Of a stretch of DNA of 37,250 nt, positions 15,791 to 24,679 are shown one piece after another. The notes under the pieces are model-generated. The model was not told the DNA's origin, did no database searches, and was given only the letters and a program-made list of their open reading frames with translations. Location: positions 1 to 37,250 of the forward strand of contig JBMLOR010000073.1 in the NCBI GenBank assembly GCA_049242865.1. The letters run 5' to 3'. Position 1 is the first letter of the stretch, and each line of letters opens with the position of its first letter. A program made the translations under genes and the position numbers. The stretch comes from CAIVPM01 sp049242865 (GTDB lineage Bacteria; Bacteroidota; Bacteroidia; Chitinophagales; Chitinophagaceae).

Positions 15791-16783
15791 ATGTATTTTT
15801 TTAAGTTTACTTATTGGGTTATTTATAAAGCATTTTATATTTATTTCAAGAAAAAACAGCAAGTTAAGTTTGGTGAGAATTTGCTAAGAAAGCTTGAACA
15901 AGAACATAATGGTAAATTTGATGAACGAACATTTAAGAAAATAATCTTTGGTTATTCTATTCAAATTCCTGCAATTTATGATGGTTTTTTGGGTTTATAT
16001 AATAGGAAATCATCTCAACAAGAATGCACCAACTTATTGCATTATTTTATTTGCAGTAGTGTTTTTGATAATTTTTTTGATAGACAAGAACTAACCGATA
16101 AAGAAATATATGCCATCACTTTCGATAGCCAAAACTTTAGCCCAAAATCGTTTGAACAGAGAATTGGCTTAGCTGCTCATCTTTATCTGTTAAGCAACAT
16201 CAACCCAAACGAAAAGCAAGAATATCTTACAGTATTAAAACGTGCCTTTGATGTTCAGGCAGCCTCAAGAAATCAATTTAACTCCACTATCTCTAATCAA
16301 GAAATTGATTGGATTACAAGAGAAAAAGGTGGTTGTGCCTTGCAGCTTTGCTGCTATTATCTTGATAAAGTGAATAGCATAGAAGAAAAAAAAACTTGGT
16401 ATGCTTTGGGCGAAGTAATTCAGTTTACCAACGATTTGTACGACATTTATAGAGACATTCAAAATGGATTAGAAACCATTCCTAACAGACTAGAAAATAT
16501 AATAGAATTTAAATCCATGTTTTTAAATCTTATAAATAACTTAAAAAATGAAATCAATAATATCACTGTTCATTCAGCCAATAAATTACCTTTAAAAATT
16601 TCTTTAATGGGTATTGCTGCTTTTGGTATTATTGCAATTGAACAACTCGAAAAAATAGCTGACAAAAATGGTAATTTGCCCAATTTAAAAACAGTGCCTC
16701 GTAAGCAATTAATTGTTGATATGGAAAAGCCAAGTATGCTTATAAAATGGGTAAACATTACTTACAAACTCAGCAAAAAATAA
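15791..16783 (+). CDS. Class I isoprenoid (terpene/prenyl) synthase-like protein
   Basis: 330 residues, predicted all-alpha. Two acidic motifs spaced as in class I isoprenoid enzymes are visible. The first is D93-N-F-F-D97 (VFDNFFDRQE), a variant of DDxxD. The second is N214-D-L-Y-D218-I-Y-R-D222 (QFTNDLYDIYRD), resembling the NSE/DTE metal triad. Between them lies REKGGCALQLCCYYL, where diphosphate-sensing basic residues are usual. I recall Bacteroidota proteins annotated as class 1 isoprenoid biosynthesis enzymes with this layout. Substrate and product are unknown. It lies between guaB and the GlmU-like gene with short gaps, and no other terpenoid gene is in the window. Confidence 0.7.
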   Translation: MYFFKFTYWVIYKAFYIYFKKKQQVKFGENLLRKLEQEHNGKFDERTFKKIIFGYSIQIPAIYDGFLGLYNRKSSQQECTNLLHYFICSSVFDNFFDRQELTDKEIYAITFDSQNFSPKSFEQRIGLAAHLYLLSNINPNEKQEYLTVLKRAFDVQAASRNQFNSTISNQEIDWITREKGGCALQLCCYYLDKVNSIEEKKTWYALGEVIQFTNDLYDIYRDIQNGLETIPNRLENIIEFKSMFLNLINNLKNEINNITVHSANKLPLKISLMGIAAFGIIAIEQLEKIADKNGNLPNLKTVPRKQLIVDMEKPSMLIKWVNITYKLSKK

Positions 16784-16786
16784 GCC

Positions 16787-17941
16787 ATGCAAATTGTATT
16801 ATTCGATAATAAACAAAGAGATAAACTTTATCCATTTACTGCTGCAAGAGCAGTTGGGAGTTTAAAGTTTGGTTTATTTAGCCTTCAAGAACGTTGGAAT
16901 TTTTTCCTAAATCAAGCAACTCAAATACTTACCAAAGCTGAAATTCAACCTATTTATAATGAATTGCCATTGGGCGACATCTTATTAATTGATGCAGCAA
17001 TTGTGGCAAATGAAGCTTTAGTAAAGCAAATATTAAAACTTCAGCAGGGGCATTATTTATCTTATAGCAAAGGGTTTATTGCAGGAAGAATTTATACAGA
17101 AAATCCATTGTCGCTTAATACAGTTTTTGACATTGGTTTTAATCAAGTTCAACAATACGATAATGAGGTAACAAGAATTGATAGCCCCTTACAAATTATA
17201 GAAAACAATGTATCTTTTATTAGAGATGACTTTTTTAATTACACCACCAATAAACAATCAAATAATGTTGATGCAAGTAATACCATAATTGCACCTTCAA
17301 ACATTTTTATTGAAGAAGGTGCCCAAATAACTTGTAGTATTTTAAATGCTAGTAATGGACCAATTTATATTGGCAAAAATGCTACGATAATGGAAGGCAG
17401 CTTAATTAGAGGCCCTTTTGTTTTGGGTGAAAATGCTGTTGTAAAAATGGGTTCAAAAATTTATGGGGGAACAACTGTTGGAAAAAACTGTGTAGTTGGA
17501 GGCGAAATTAAAAATGCTGTGTTACAAAATTTTTCTAACAAAGCACATGATGGTTATTTAGGTGATAGCATTATTGGTGAATGGTGTAACCTTGGTGCAG
17601 GAACAAGCAATAGCAATATAAAAAATACAGCAAGCGAAATTAAATTATGGAACGATGAAATAAAGCAATTTGTACTAGCAGGCAATAAATTTGGCTCTTT
17701 AATTGGGCATTATACAAGAACAGCCATCAACAGTAGCATAAATACAGGCTCAGTTTATGGCATAAGTTGTAACGTTTTTGGTGAGGGCTTACTGCCAAAA
17801 TCAATTCCTAGTTTTACGTGGGGTACACAAAAAAGTTATGAGGTTGATAAAGCAATTGATGCCATTGAAAATTGGCAAAAGTTAAAGGGAATAAACATGA
17901 GCCCACAAGAAAAAGAAATGATTAAAAATTTAAAAAAATAA
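16787..17941 (+). CDS. GlmU-like putative sugar nucleotidyltransferase (alternative bacterial GlmU family)
   Basis: 384 residues in two parts. The N-terminal half begins MQIVLFDNKQRDKLYPFTAARAVG and contains LFSLQERWNFF, the layout of the atypical Bacteroidota GlmU family rather than the LxAGxGTRM loop of classical GlmU. From about residue 160 a left-handed parallel beta-helix is visible as hexad repeats (for example ITCSILNASNGPIYIGKNATIMEGS and VVKMGSKIYGGTTVGKNCVVGG). It ends with LGAGTSNSNIKN and the acceptor loop around residue 300. The probable role is UDP-GlcNAc or a related sugar nucleotide for the envelope; whether both activities exist is unclear. It is 3 bases after the previous gene and 10 before tpiA. 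Confidence 0.82.
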   Translation: MQIVLFDNKQRDKLYPFTAARAVGSLKFGLFSLQERWNFFLNQATQILTKAEIQPIYNELPLGDILLIDAAIVANEALVKQILKLQQGHYLSYSKGFIAGRIYTENPLSLNTVFDIGFNQVQQYDNEVTRIDSPLQIIENNVSFIRDDFFNYTTNKQSNNVDASNTIIAPSNIFIEEGAQITCSILNASNGPIYIGKNATIMEGSLIRGPFVLGENAVVKMGSKIYGGTTVGKNCVVGGEIKNAVLQNFSNKAHDGYLGDSIIGEWCNLGAGTSNSNIKNTASEIKLWNDEIKQFVLAGNKFGSLIGHYTRTAINSSINTGSVYGISCNVFGEGLLPKSIPSFTWGTQKSYEVDKAIDAIENWQKLKGINMSPQEKEMIKNLKK

Positions 17942-17951
17942 TACAAAATAT

Positions 17952-18706
17952 ATGCGTACACAAATAGCAGCAGCTAACTGGAAGATGAATTTAACACTAC
18001 AACAAGCTAACACCTTGGTAGATGATTTATTGGCTTTACCACATTCGTTAACTACAAATCAACAAGTTGTTTTTGGCATTCCATTTCCTTATTTACAATT
18101 TTTTGCTGAGAAACTAAAAGACAAACAAAATGTTTTTGTTGCAGCACAAAACTGTTATACTAAACTTAGTGGTGCTTATACAGGAGAAACAAGTGTGCAA
18201 ATGCTACAAAGTATTGGGGTTACTCACGTAATTATTGGTCATAGTGAACGTAGAGAATATTTTAATGAAAGCCACGAAATGCTTAAAGAAAAAGTGGATA
18301 TTATTTTAGCCAACAACCTTACTCCAATATTTTGTTGTGGCGAACCTTTAAGTATTAGAGAGGCTGAAACACAGAATCAATTTGTGCAGCAACAAATCGA
18401 AGATTCTTTGTTTCACTTAAGTAGTGAACAAGCCAAAAAAATTGTAATTGCTTACGAACCCATTTGGGCTATTGGTACAGGCAAAACTGCTAGTAGCCAA
18501 CAAGCACAAGACATACAAGCTTTTATAAGACAATTACTAGCTTCTAAATTTGGTGAAGATGTAGCCAATGCTATTCCAATTTTATATGGAGGTAGTGTTA
18601 AAGCCAATAATGCAAAAGAACTTTTTGATATGCCAGATATTGATGGTGGATTAGTTGGTGGAGCATCTTTAATTCCAGCTGAATTTAATGCTATAATTAA
18701 TGCATT
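17952..18706 (+). CDS. tpiA: Triose-phosphate isomerase, C-terminus lost in assembly gap
   Basis: Interconverts dihydroxyacetone phosphate and glyceraldehyde 3-phosphate. 251 residues are visible before the N run. N9 and K11 lie in AANWKMN, the electrophile H97 in IIGHSER, the catalytic base E169 in AYEPIWAIGTG (loop 6), and the phosphate-binding LYGGSVKANN and GGLVGGASL follow. TPI is usually about 250-255 residues, so only the last few codons and the stop fall in the gap. The frame running through the Ns into the sequence after 18806 is an artefact. It is the last gene of the guaB run; a terminator lies at 18820-18855. Confidence 0.95.
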
Positions 18707-18806
18707 NNNNNNNNNNNNNNNNNNNNNNNNNNNNNNNNNNNNNNNNNNNNNNNNNNNNNNNNNNNNNNNNNNNNNNNNNNNNNNNNNNNNNNNNNNNNNN
18801 NNNNNN
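18707..18806. other. Assembly gap of 100 N
   Basis: Exactly 100 undetermined bases, the conventional placeholder for a gap of unknown size. True length and content are unknown; the tpiA stop lies within it. Confidence 0.98.
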
Positions 18807-18818
18807 TTATATAAACTA

Positions 18819-18855
18819 AAAAACTGTAGCCTACAATAGTGCTACAGTTTTTTTA
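18819..18855. terminator. Bidirectional terminator between tpiA and amidase
   Basis: The stem AAAACTGTAGC (18820-18830) / GCTACAGTTTT (18841-18851) has a 10-base loop and A/T runs on both sides. It serves tpiA and the convergent amidase gene. Confidence 0.85.
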
Positions 18856-18871
18856 TTAACTTCAATTTTTT

Positions 18872-19804
18872 CTACCTCGTTGGCTGTGATGTGCTTTTAA
18901 TTTTTGCTTCAATACCTTCTTTATACTTTTTTACAGCAGTTGCAATTGCACCGGCTAAAGCATTTTGCCCTTCTTCGCTATTTAAATAGGCTTCTTCCTC
19001 AGGATTACTAATAAATCCAAGTTCTACTAAAATAGCAGGCATTGCTACAGCTTGCAATACCCAAATTCCTACTCCTCGCTGCCTTACATCTCTATTACTT
19101 CTCCCAATATTAATAAATTCTTGTTGTACATTAAATGCAAGGTTTATGCTTCTTTCTGCATATTGTTGGGTTCTTAATGAAATTGCAATGGCTTGTTCAG
19201 GACTATAGGGATCAAAATTTTTAAGTTCGGCATCCATGCTACTATCTTTAAACAAATCTGCATTTTCTCTTAAAGCTTTTTCCTTATCATCATTTTTGTT
19301 TACACCCCATATATAGGTTTCAGTTCCTTTTGCAGTTGTTGGTATGGTATAATATCTATACTGTGGTACTTGTACACTACGCCATTTTCCTTTTTTCTTT
19401 ACACGTTTAGTTTCGTAACCAATTAATTCTCTGCCTTTTTTAGCAGGTGCATCGTTACAGTGTATGCTAATAAATAAATCACCACCTGCTGCATTGGCTT
19501 TATTAGCTTTAACTTTTACATTGTCGTAAAAATCTTCAGTTCTAGTCATGTATACTTCAACATCACCAATTTCCTTTTTTATCATTTGCTCTAGCTTTAG
19601 AGCAACAGCAAGTGAAACATTTTTCTCGTAACTGTAAGCACCACTAGCACCATAATCACTTCCTCCATGACCTGCATCAATAACAATTTTCCTCACACCC
19701 TTTTTTTGAACATACTTAGTACTAGCATTTTTATTAATAGCTGATATACATAATAATGTAATAATTATTAAAGCTGGTGTAATAAATTTTAGTCCTTTAT
19801 TCAT
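18872..19804 (-). CDS. N-acetylmuramoyl-L-alanine amidase (Amidase_3)
   Basis: Cuts the amide bond between N-acetylmuramic acid and the stem peptide of peptidoglycan. 310 residues with an N-terminal hydrophobic signal or anchor segment (FITPALIIITLLCISA, 8-22). Zinc ligands are visible as H46 in IDAGHGGSD, E60 in YSYEKN and H115 in FISIHCNDAP, and the catalytic glutamate is E261 in ILVELGFISN. The insert at about 125-200 is long, as in AmiC-like Bacteroidota enzymes, and could be regulatory. Periplasmic. It diverges from the LptD gene across 65 bases. Confidence 0.92.
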   Translation of the reverse strand: MNKGLKFITPALIIITLLCISAINKNASTKYVQKKGVRKIVIDAGHGGSDYGASGAYSYEKNVSLAVALKLEQMIKKEIGDVEVYMTRTEDFYDNVKVKANKANAAGGDLFISIHCNDAPAKKGRELIGYETKRVKKKGKWRSVQVPQYRYYTIPTTAKGTETYIWGVNKNDDKEKALRENADLFKDSSMDAELKNFDPYSPEQAIAISLRTQQYAERSINLAFNVQQEFINIGRSNRDVRQRGVGIWVLQAVAMPAILVELGFISNPEEEAYLNSEEGQNALAGAIATAVKKYKEGIEAKIKSTSQPTR

Positions 19805-19853
19805 AGAAAATTGTTAAACCTTTATAATTAAATGAATTTTTAAAATCAACCTT

Positions 19854-19861
19854 TATTTTTG
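19854..19861 (+). promoter_or_regulatory. -7 element of the lptD-like gene
   Basis: TATTTTTG is an exact TAnnTTTG match 8 bases before the ATG at 19870, implying a very short leader. No clear -33 element. Confidence 0.5.
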
Positions 19862-19869
19862 CCCATTAT

Positions 19870-22692
19870 ATGGTATTTATATTTAACAATAACGTAAAAC
19901 AACTGCTTCGTATTTTAGGTTTTGTTATTTTATTTATTGTTGGCCTGCAATTAACTATAAATGCAGCATTATTTAATGAACAAGAAAACATTTTAACAGT
20001 TTTTTTTAGTCAACCTCCAACAATTAAGAAAACACAAATATCTACCCCCAACAAAAACAAAGTTCTACCTGCAAAAAAAAGTATTACAACTTCATCTACC
20101 CAAAAATTAAATTCACCTTCTAAAATCGTTGTTGATACTCCTAAAAAATCTACTATAAATACTATTGAGCTAATTGATTCTTTTCCAAAAAAAAATAAAG
20201 ATAGTGTAGCAAAAAAAGTGATTACTGTAGATACTGTTGCATTTAGTAAAGATTCGTTAGATGCACCTGTTAAATATACTGCAAAAGATAGTGGTGTGTT
20301 TATTTTAAATACTCAAGAATTCTTTTTGTATGGCAAAGCTTTGGTTGAACAAAAAGGCATGAGCCTTGAAGCAGGAAATATTCAATATGATGGCGGCAAA
20401 CAAACTATGATTGCTTATGGTAGTTTAGATAGTACCAACGACCCTGATAAAATGCCCACCATGAAAGATGGAACAGGAACTACAAGAAGCGATACCATTA
20501 CTTTTAACCTTAAAACACAAAGAGGGAGAACTGTAAACTCGTTTTACAACGAAGGTGAATTATTTTTTAAAGGATCAGTGCTAAAAAAAATTGATAGTAA
20601 CAGTTTTTTTGGATATAAATGCACCTTTACCACTTGTAATTTAGATCATCCCCATTTTGCAATTAGAGCAAGAAAGCTAAAAATTATTTCCAACAAATTA
20701 GCCATAAGTGGCCCTGCTAGCCCAGAGTTTGAAGGTGTTCCATTGCCAATTGGTTTACCTTTTGGTATTTTTCCTATGAATACAAGAGGTCGTCATGGTG
20801 GTTTATTGCCTCCACAATTCACCACAAGTGAAGATTTTGGTTTTGGGCTCGAAGGCTTGGGCTGGTATAAAGTGATTAATGATAACGTTGACGTTACCTT
20901 AAGAAGCAATTTTTATAGTTATGGCGGTTGGATGGTAAACCTTTCACCAAAATACATCAAAAGATATCATTACAGTGGGAGCCTAAATGTTACTTTTCAG
21001 AATACAAGAATTTTAAATAGGTCTGTTGGGGCTAAAGAAGAGTTTACTAGTACTCAAAGTTTTATGGTAAACTGGAATCACAGTAGAGATAATAGGGCAA
21101 GGCCAGGTACAACTTTTGGTGCAAACGTAAATTTTGGGAGTACAAAATTTAACAGTAATGTGTTAAACAATCCTTTTGTAAATTTTCAAAACCGAATTAA
21201 CTCAAACATCAATTATACCAAAGATTTTAGAGGAAAAGCAAACATAAGTTTGAATGCTAGTCATAGCCAAAACAATGCGACAAAAGAGGTAAATATTCAA
21301 TTTCCAACGCTAAATGTGAATGTAGTAACCTTTTACCCTTTTCAAAAAAAGGATAAAATAGGAACCCCAAAATGGTATGAAAATATTGGTATTGGTTACA
21401 GTGCAAATTTTACCAATCAGGTAGGTTTTTACGATACAGCATTTTCATTTAAAAAATTATTAGATACTGCTCAATGGGGTGCCACTCATAATGTGCCTAT
21501 AACAATTAGTTTACCAGCTCTAGGACCAATCACTTTTTCGCCAAGTGTAACTTATCAAGAAAAATGGTATGGACAAAAAATATTTAGGCGTTGGAATTCA
21601 ACTACAAAAAAAGTAGACACCACCATTGAAAAAGGATTTTACACTGCAAGAGATATGAGCTTTGGTATTGCTGCCAATACTAGAATTTTTGGAACTGTAA
21701 ATTTTAAAAAAGGAAATATACAAGCAATAAGGCACGAGGTTCGTCCATCTTTTTCTATAAACTACAAGCCAAATATGGCTGCATCGTTTCACGAAACTTT
21801 ACAAACAGACGATTCTGGAACTCGATTTGTTAGGGTGTCGCAATTTGATGGGGTAATGCCTGGAACTTTTACTGAAGGTAGAGTATTTGGCGTTGGTTTT
21901 GGTATTGATAATGTATTGGAAATGAAGAAAAGAAACAAAGAAGATACTACAGGAAAAGGAACAAAAGTTAAATTAATTGATGGATTTGGATTCACAGGGT
22001 TTTACAATGCCATTGCAGATAGTTTTCACTTTTCACCCATTAATTTATATCTAAGAACTAATTTATTCGACATATTTAATATCACTGCAGGTGCAACTTT
22101 AGACCCCTACATTACAAATGCTAGTGGAAGAAGAATTGATAAACTTCAGTGGACTGGCAATAAATTTTCGCTTGGAACTATAACCAATGGAAACATTGCT
22201 ATTTCTACTCAAATACAAAGCAAACCAAGAGATGGCAAAACACAAGAACAAAGATTAAACGAAACCCCTCAAGACCCATTTATGACCCCTGAGGAACAAC
22301 AAAGACAGTTACAATTTACACGTGCAAACCCTGCTGAGTTTACAGATTTCAATATTCCTTGGAGTTTAAATTTAAGTTATTCTTTCAATTTTAATAGAGT
22401 TCAAAAAGCAGATTACAGTGGCTTTACAACGCAAACATTTAGCAGTTTAAATTTTAATGGAGATTTTAGTTTAACAGAAAAATGGAAAATGGGGGCTACT
22501 GGTTTTTTTGATATGAACTCTAAAACCCTACAACAATTGAGTTTTTTTGTTAGTAGAGAAATGCATTGTTGGCAATTAAGCATCAATGTTACTCCTGTAA
22601 ACACGTTTAGAAGCTTTAATATTGTACTTAGCCCCAAAAGTGGCATTCTTAGAGACTTAAGAATTAATAGAAGCAGAACTTTTGTAAATTAA
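19870..22692 (+). CDS. lptD: LPS-assembly protein LptD homologue (Bacteroidota type)
   Basis: Outer-membrane translocon that inserts lipopolysaccharide into the outer leaflet. 940 residues. An N-terminal hydrophobic segment (LLRILGFVILFIVGLQLTI) is followed by a lysine/serine/threonine-rich linker to about residue 130. An OstA/LptA-like jellyroll comes next (FFLYGKALVEQKGMSLEAGNIQYD, then GELFFKGSVLKKID). From about 300 there is an LptD-type barrel with alternating strands and aromatic residues, ending RDLRINRSRTFVN. C251 and C256 in the jellyroll and C900 in the barrel are the only cysteines I find, which fits an interdomain disulfide as in proteobacterial LptD. Partners LptE, LptA and LptC are not in the window. 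Confidence 0.82.
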   Translation: MVFIFNNNVKQLLRILGFVILFIVGLQLTINAALFNEQENILTVFFSQPPTIKKTQISTPNKNKVLPAKKSITTSSTQKLNSPSKIVVDTPKKSTINTIELIDSFPKKNKDSVAKKVITVDTVAFSKDSLDAPVKYTAKDSGVFILNTQEFFLYGKALVEQKGMSLEAGNIQYDGGKQTMIAYGSLDSTNDPDKMPTMKDGTGTTRSDTITFNLKTQRGRTVNSFYNEGELFFKGSVLKKIDSNSFFGYKCTFTTCNLDHPHFAIRARKLKIISNKLAISGPASPEFEGVPLPIGLPFGIFPMNTRGRHGGLLPPQFTTSEDFGFGLEGLGWYKVINDNVDVTLRSNFYSYGGWMVNLSPKYIKRYHYSGSLNVTFQNTRILNRSVGAKEEFTSTQSFMVNWNHSRDNRARPGTTFGANVNFGSTKFNSNVLNNPFVNFQNRINSNINYTKDFRGKANISLNASHSQNNATKEVNIQFPTLNVNVVTFYPFQKKDKIGTPKWYENIGIGYSANFTNQVGFYDTAFSFKKLLDTAQWGATHNVPITISLPALGPITFSPSVTYQEKWYGQKIFRRWNSTTKKVDTTIEKGFYTARDMSFGIAANTRIFGTVNFKKGNIQAIRHEVRPSFSINYKPNMAASFHETLQTDDSGTRFVRVSQFDGVMPGTFTEGRVFGVGFGIDNVLEMKKRNKEDTTGKGTKVKLIDGFGFTGFYNAIADSFHFSPINLYLRTNLFDIFNITAGATLDPYITNASGRRIDKLQWTGNKFSLGTITNGNIAISTQIQSKPRDGKTQEQRLNETPQDPFMTPEEQQRQLQFTRANPAEFTDFNIPWSLNLSYSFNFNRVQKADYSGFTTQTFSSLNFNGDFSLTEKWKMGATGFFDMNSKTLQQLSFFVSREMHCWQLSINVTPVNTFRSFNIVLSPKSGILRDLRINRSRTFVN

Positions 22693-22710
22693 TTCTTAAT
22701 TTCTATCAAA

Positions 22711-22751
22711 AAAAAAGACCATTTAAAGGTGTAAATCCTAAAAATGGTCTT
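22711..22751 (-). terminator. Terminator of dnaJ
   Basis: On the minus strand the stem AAGACCATTT / AAATGGTCTT is followed by nine Ts. It lies just beyond the dnaJ stop at 22773 and may also stop transcription from lptD. Confidence 0.85.
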
Positions 22752-22772
22752 GCAAATTATTAAACTATATTT

Positions 22773-23930
22773 CTAACTAAATGCTTCTTTAACTCTATCA
22801 AAAAAGCTTTTATCAGTTTTACTTGGCTGTGGTTTAAAGTTTGCTGAATTACTTAATTTTTCGAGCATCGCTTTTTCCTCATTATTTAAATGCTGAGGTG
22901 TCCAAACATTAACATACACCAATTGGTCGCCTCTATTGTACCCTTGCACCTCAGGAAAACCTTTACCTTTTAGTCTTAAAATTTTACCACTTTGAGTACC
23001 CGCAGGAATTTTTAAGTTTACCCTACCAGTAATCGTAGGAATTTCTACTTGTGTACCAAAAGTTGCATCAGGAAAGCTGATATATAAATCATAAGCAACA
23101 TTTAAACCATCTCTTTGTAGTTGTGGATGTTGTTCTTCCTCAATTTGTATTAATAAATCACCTGCGTAACCACCACGTTCTCCTGCATTACCTTTTCCAC
23201 TCATGCTCAACTGCATACCTTCTTGCACGCCTGCAGGTATTTCTATGCTGATCATTTCTTCACCAAAAACTCTTCCTTCACCTCGGCAACTACCACATTT
23301 ATTGGTGATAGAACTTCCACTACCATTACAAGTTGGACAAGTATTTACTGTTTGCATTTGCCCTAAAAATGTATTACGTACTTGACGAACTTGCCCACTT
23401 CCTCCACAAGTTTTACAGGTTTGAATACTATTTTTATCTTTTGCCCCATTACCATCACAAGTGTTACAAACTACATGTTTTTTTACCTTGATTTGTTTGG
23501 TACAACCATTGGCAATTTCTTCGAAATTTAGTTTTAGTTTTACCCTAAGGTTGCTACCTCTTGCACCTGAAGCTCTTGCTCCACCTCGTTGTGAACCTCC
23601 TTGCCCACCAAAAAAGCTACCAAACATTCCATCGCCAAAAATGTCGCCAAAATGAGAGAAAATATCTTCCATGTTGGCATTATGAAAACCTCCACCACCT
23701 GATGCACCTTGAAATGCTTGATGCCCAAATCTGTCGTATTTGGCACGCTTATCATTATCGCTTAATACTTCATAAGCTTCGGCTGCTTCTTTAAATTTAT
23801 CTTCTGCAGCTTTATCTCCAGGATTTCTATCTGGATGATATTGCATGGCAGTTTTACGATATGCTTTTTTTATTTCATCAGCACTAGCCGATTTTGAAAC
23901 GCCTAAAATTTCGTAATAATCTCTTTTCAT
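22773..23930 (-). CDS. dnaJ: Chaperone protein DnaJ (Hsp40)
   Basis: Co-chaperone that delivers unfolded clients to DnaK and stimulates its ATPase. 385 residues with full domain order. The J domain carries H32-P-D34 (YHPDRNPGD), then a Gly/Phe-rich region (GGGGFHNANMEDIFSHFGDIFG and on). A zinc-finger domain contains four CxxCxGxG repeats (CNTCDGNG, CKTCGGSG, CPTCNGSG, CGSCRGEG), followed by two C-terminal beta domains. It lies 87 bases after grpE on the same strand, separated by an inverted-repeat element; dnaK is not in the window. Confidence 0.98.
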   Translation of the reverse strand: MKRDYYEILGVSKSASADEIKKAYRKTAMQYHPDRNPGDKAAEDKFKEAAEAYEVLSDNDKRAKYDRFGHQAFQGASGGGGFHNANMEDIFSHFGDIFGDGMFGSFFGGQGGSQRGGARASGARGSNLRVKLKLNFEEIANGCTKQIKVKKHVVCNTCDGNGAKDKNSIQTCKTCGGSGQVRQVRNTFLGQMQTVNTCPTCNGSGSSITNKCGSCRGEGRVFGEEMISIEIPAGVQEGMQLSMSGKGNAGERGGYAGDLLIQIEEEQHPQLQRDGLNVAYDLYISFPDATFGTQVEIPTITGRVNLKIPAGTQSGKILRLKGKGFPEVQGYNRGDQLVYVNVWTPQHLNNEEKAMLEKLSNSANFKPQPSKTDKSFFDRVKEAFS

Positions 23931-23933
23931 AAG

Positions 23934-24005
23934 CCCCCTTTAATCCCCCAAGGGGGAAGTTTTAAACATTAATTTTAATAATTTTCATGTCCCTGCATAG
24001 AGGGA
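23934..24005. repeat. Inverted-repeat element between grpE and dnaJ
   Basis: Two short palindromes lie in the 87-base gap: TCCCCCAAGGGGGA (23944-23957), preceded by a partial copy GCCCCCTTTAA, and TCCCT-GCATAG-AGGGA (23990-24005). Their G/C runs are out of character for this A+T-rich sequence. They resemble the short C-run/G-run palindromes scattered in many Bacteroidota genomes, but repeat status cannot be tested from one copy. Confidence 0.45.
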
Positions 24006-24017
24006 TTTTAGTGATTT

Positions 24018-24590
24018 TTATTTGCCCACCACTACTTTAGCAAAACGAACAATTTTATCGTTTAGCAAATATCCTTTTTGTACTTCATCAATTACTTTTC
24101 CAACCAATTCTTCACTTGGAGCTGGAATTTCTGTGATGGCTTCGTGTTTTTCAACATCAAATTCGGCTTGTACACTGTCCATTGCTTTTAGTCCCTTGTT
24201 TTGCAAACTTGTTCTTACTTTATTGAAAATAAGTTGAATACCTTCTTTTTGTGTTGAAAAATCGGTTGTAGTTTCTAATTGTTTTTCTGCACGGTCAATA
24301 TCATCTAAAACGTCAAGTAAGCTTACAATAATATCTTTACCTGCAGTTTGAATTACTTCTAATCTTTCTTTGGCTGTTCGGCGTTTGTAATTTTCGAACT
24401 CGGCCATCATTCGCAAAAATTTATCTTTTTGTTCGGCTAACTCTGCTTCTAATTTTTTGGTAGCAGTTTCTGCTGCCTCAGGAGAAGTTTCTGTTTCAAT
24501 AGTAGTTGTTTCAGCTGCTGCATTTTCGTCAGTAGTTACAGCTTCGTTTATGTCAACATTGTTTAAAGTATCGTTTATTTGCTCTTCCAT
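24018..24590 (-). CDS. grpE: Nucleotide exchange factor GrpE
   Basis: Dimeric factor that releases ADP from DnaK. 190 residues. The N-terminal 50 residues are acidic and low-complexity, then a long coiled coil runs from about 45 to 85 (KKLEAELAEQKDKFLRMMAE). The core FENYKRRTAKERLEV is typical, and the C-terminal beta domain includes VDEVQKGYLLNDKIVRFAKVVVGK, the family signature. It precedes dnaJ in the same direction. No CIRCE operator (TTAGCACTC with its inverted copy) is visible upstream. Confidence 0.96.
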   Translation of the reverse strand: MEEQINDTLNNVDINEAVTTDENAAAETTTIETETSPEAAETATKKLEAELAEQKDKFLRMMAEFENYKRRTAKERLEVIQTAGKDIIVSLLDVLDDIDRAEKQLETTTDFSTQKEGIQLIFNKVRTSLQNKGLKAMDSVQAEFDVEKHEAITEIPAPSEELVGKVIDEVQKGYLLNDKIVRFAKVVVGK

Positions 24591-24679
24591 ATTTGATTTC
24601 TTATTTCGGTATTAGTTAACAATTATTTTGCCGTGCAGTTAAATAGGAAATTTTGGCAGAATAAATTTTGGATTTTTAG

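Noticed and set aside
18707..18839. Extension of tpiA through the N run to a stop near 18836
   Set aside because: The Ns carry no sequence, the gap length is a placeholder, and TPI is already nearly complete before it.
23540..23794. Overlapping frames on both strands inside dnaJ
   Set aside because: They coincide with the repetitive Gly/Phe and zinc-finger coding sequence and look like nothing recognisable.
24591..24660. CIRCE operator or heat-shock promoter upstream of grpE
   Set aside because: No TTAGCACTC inverted repeat was found, and no clear alternative sigma-factor element can be supported.
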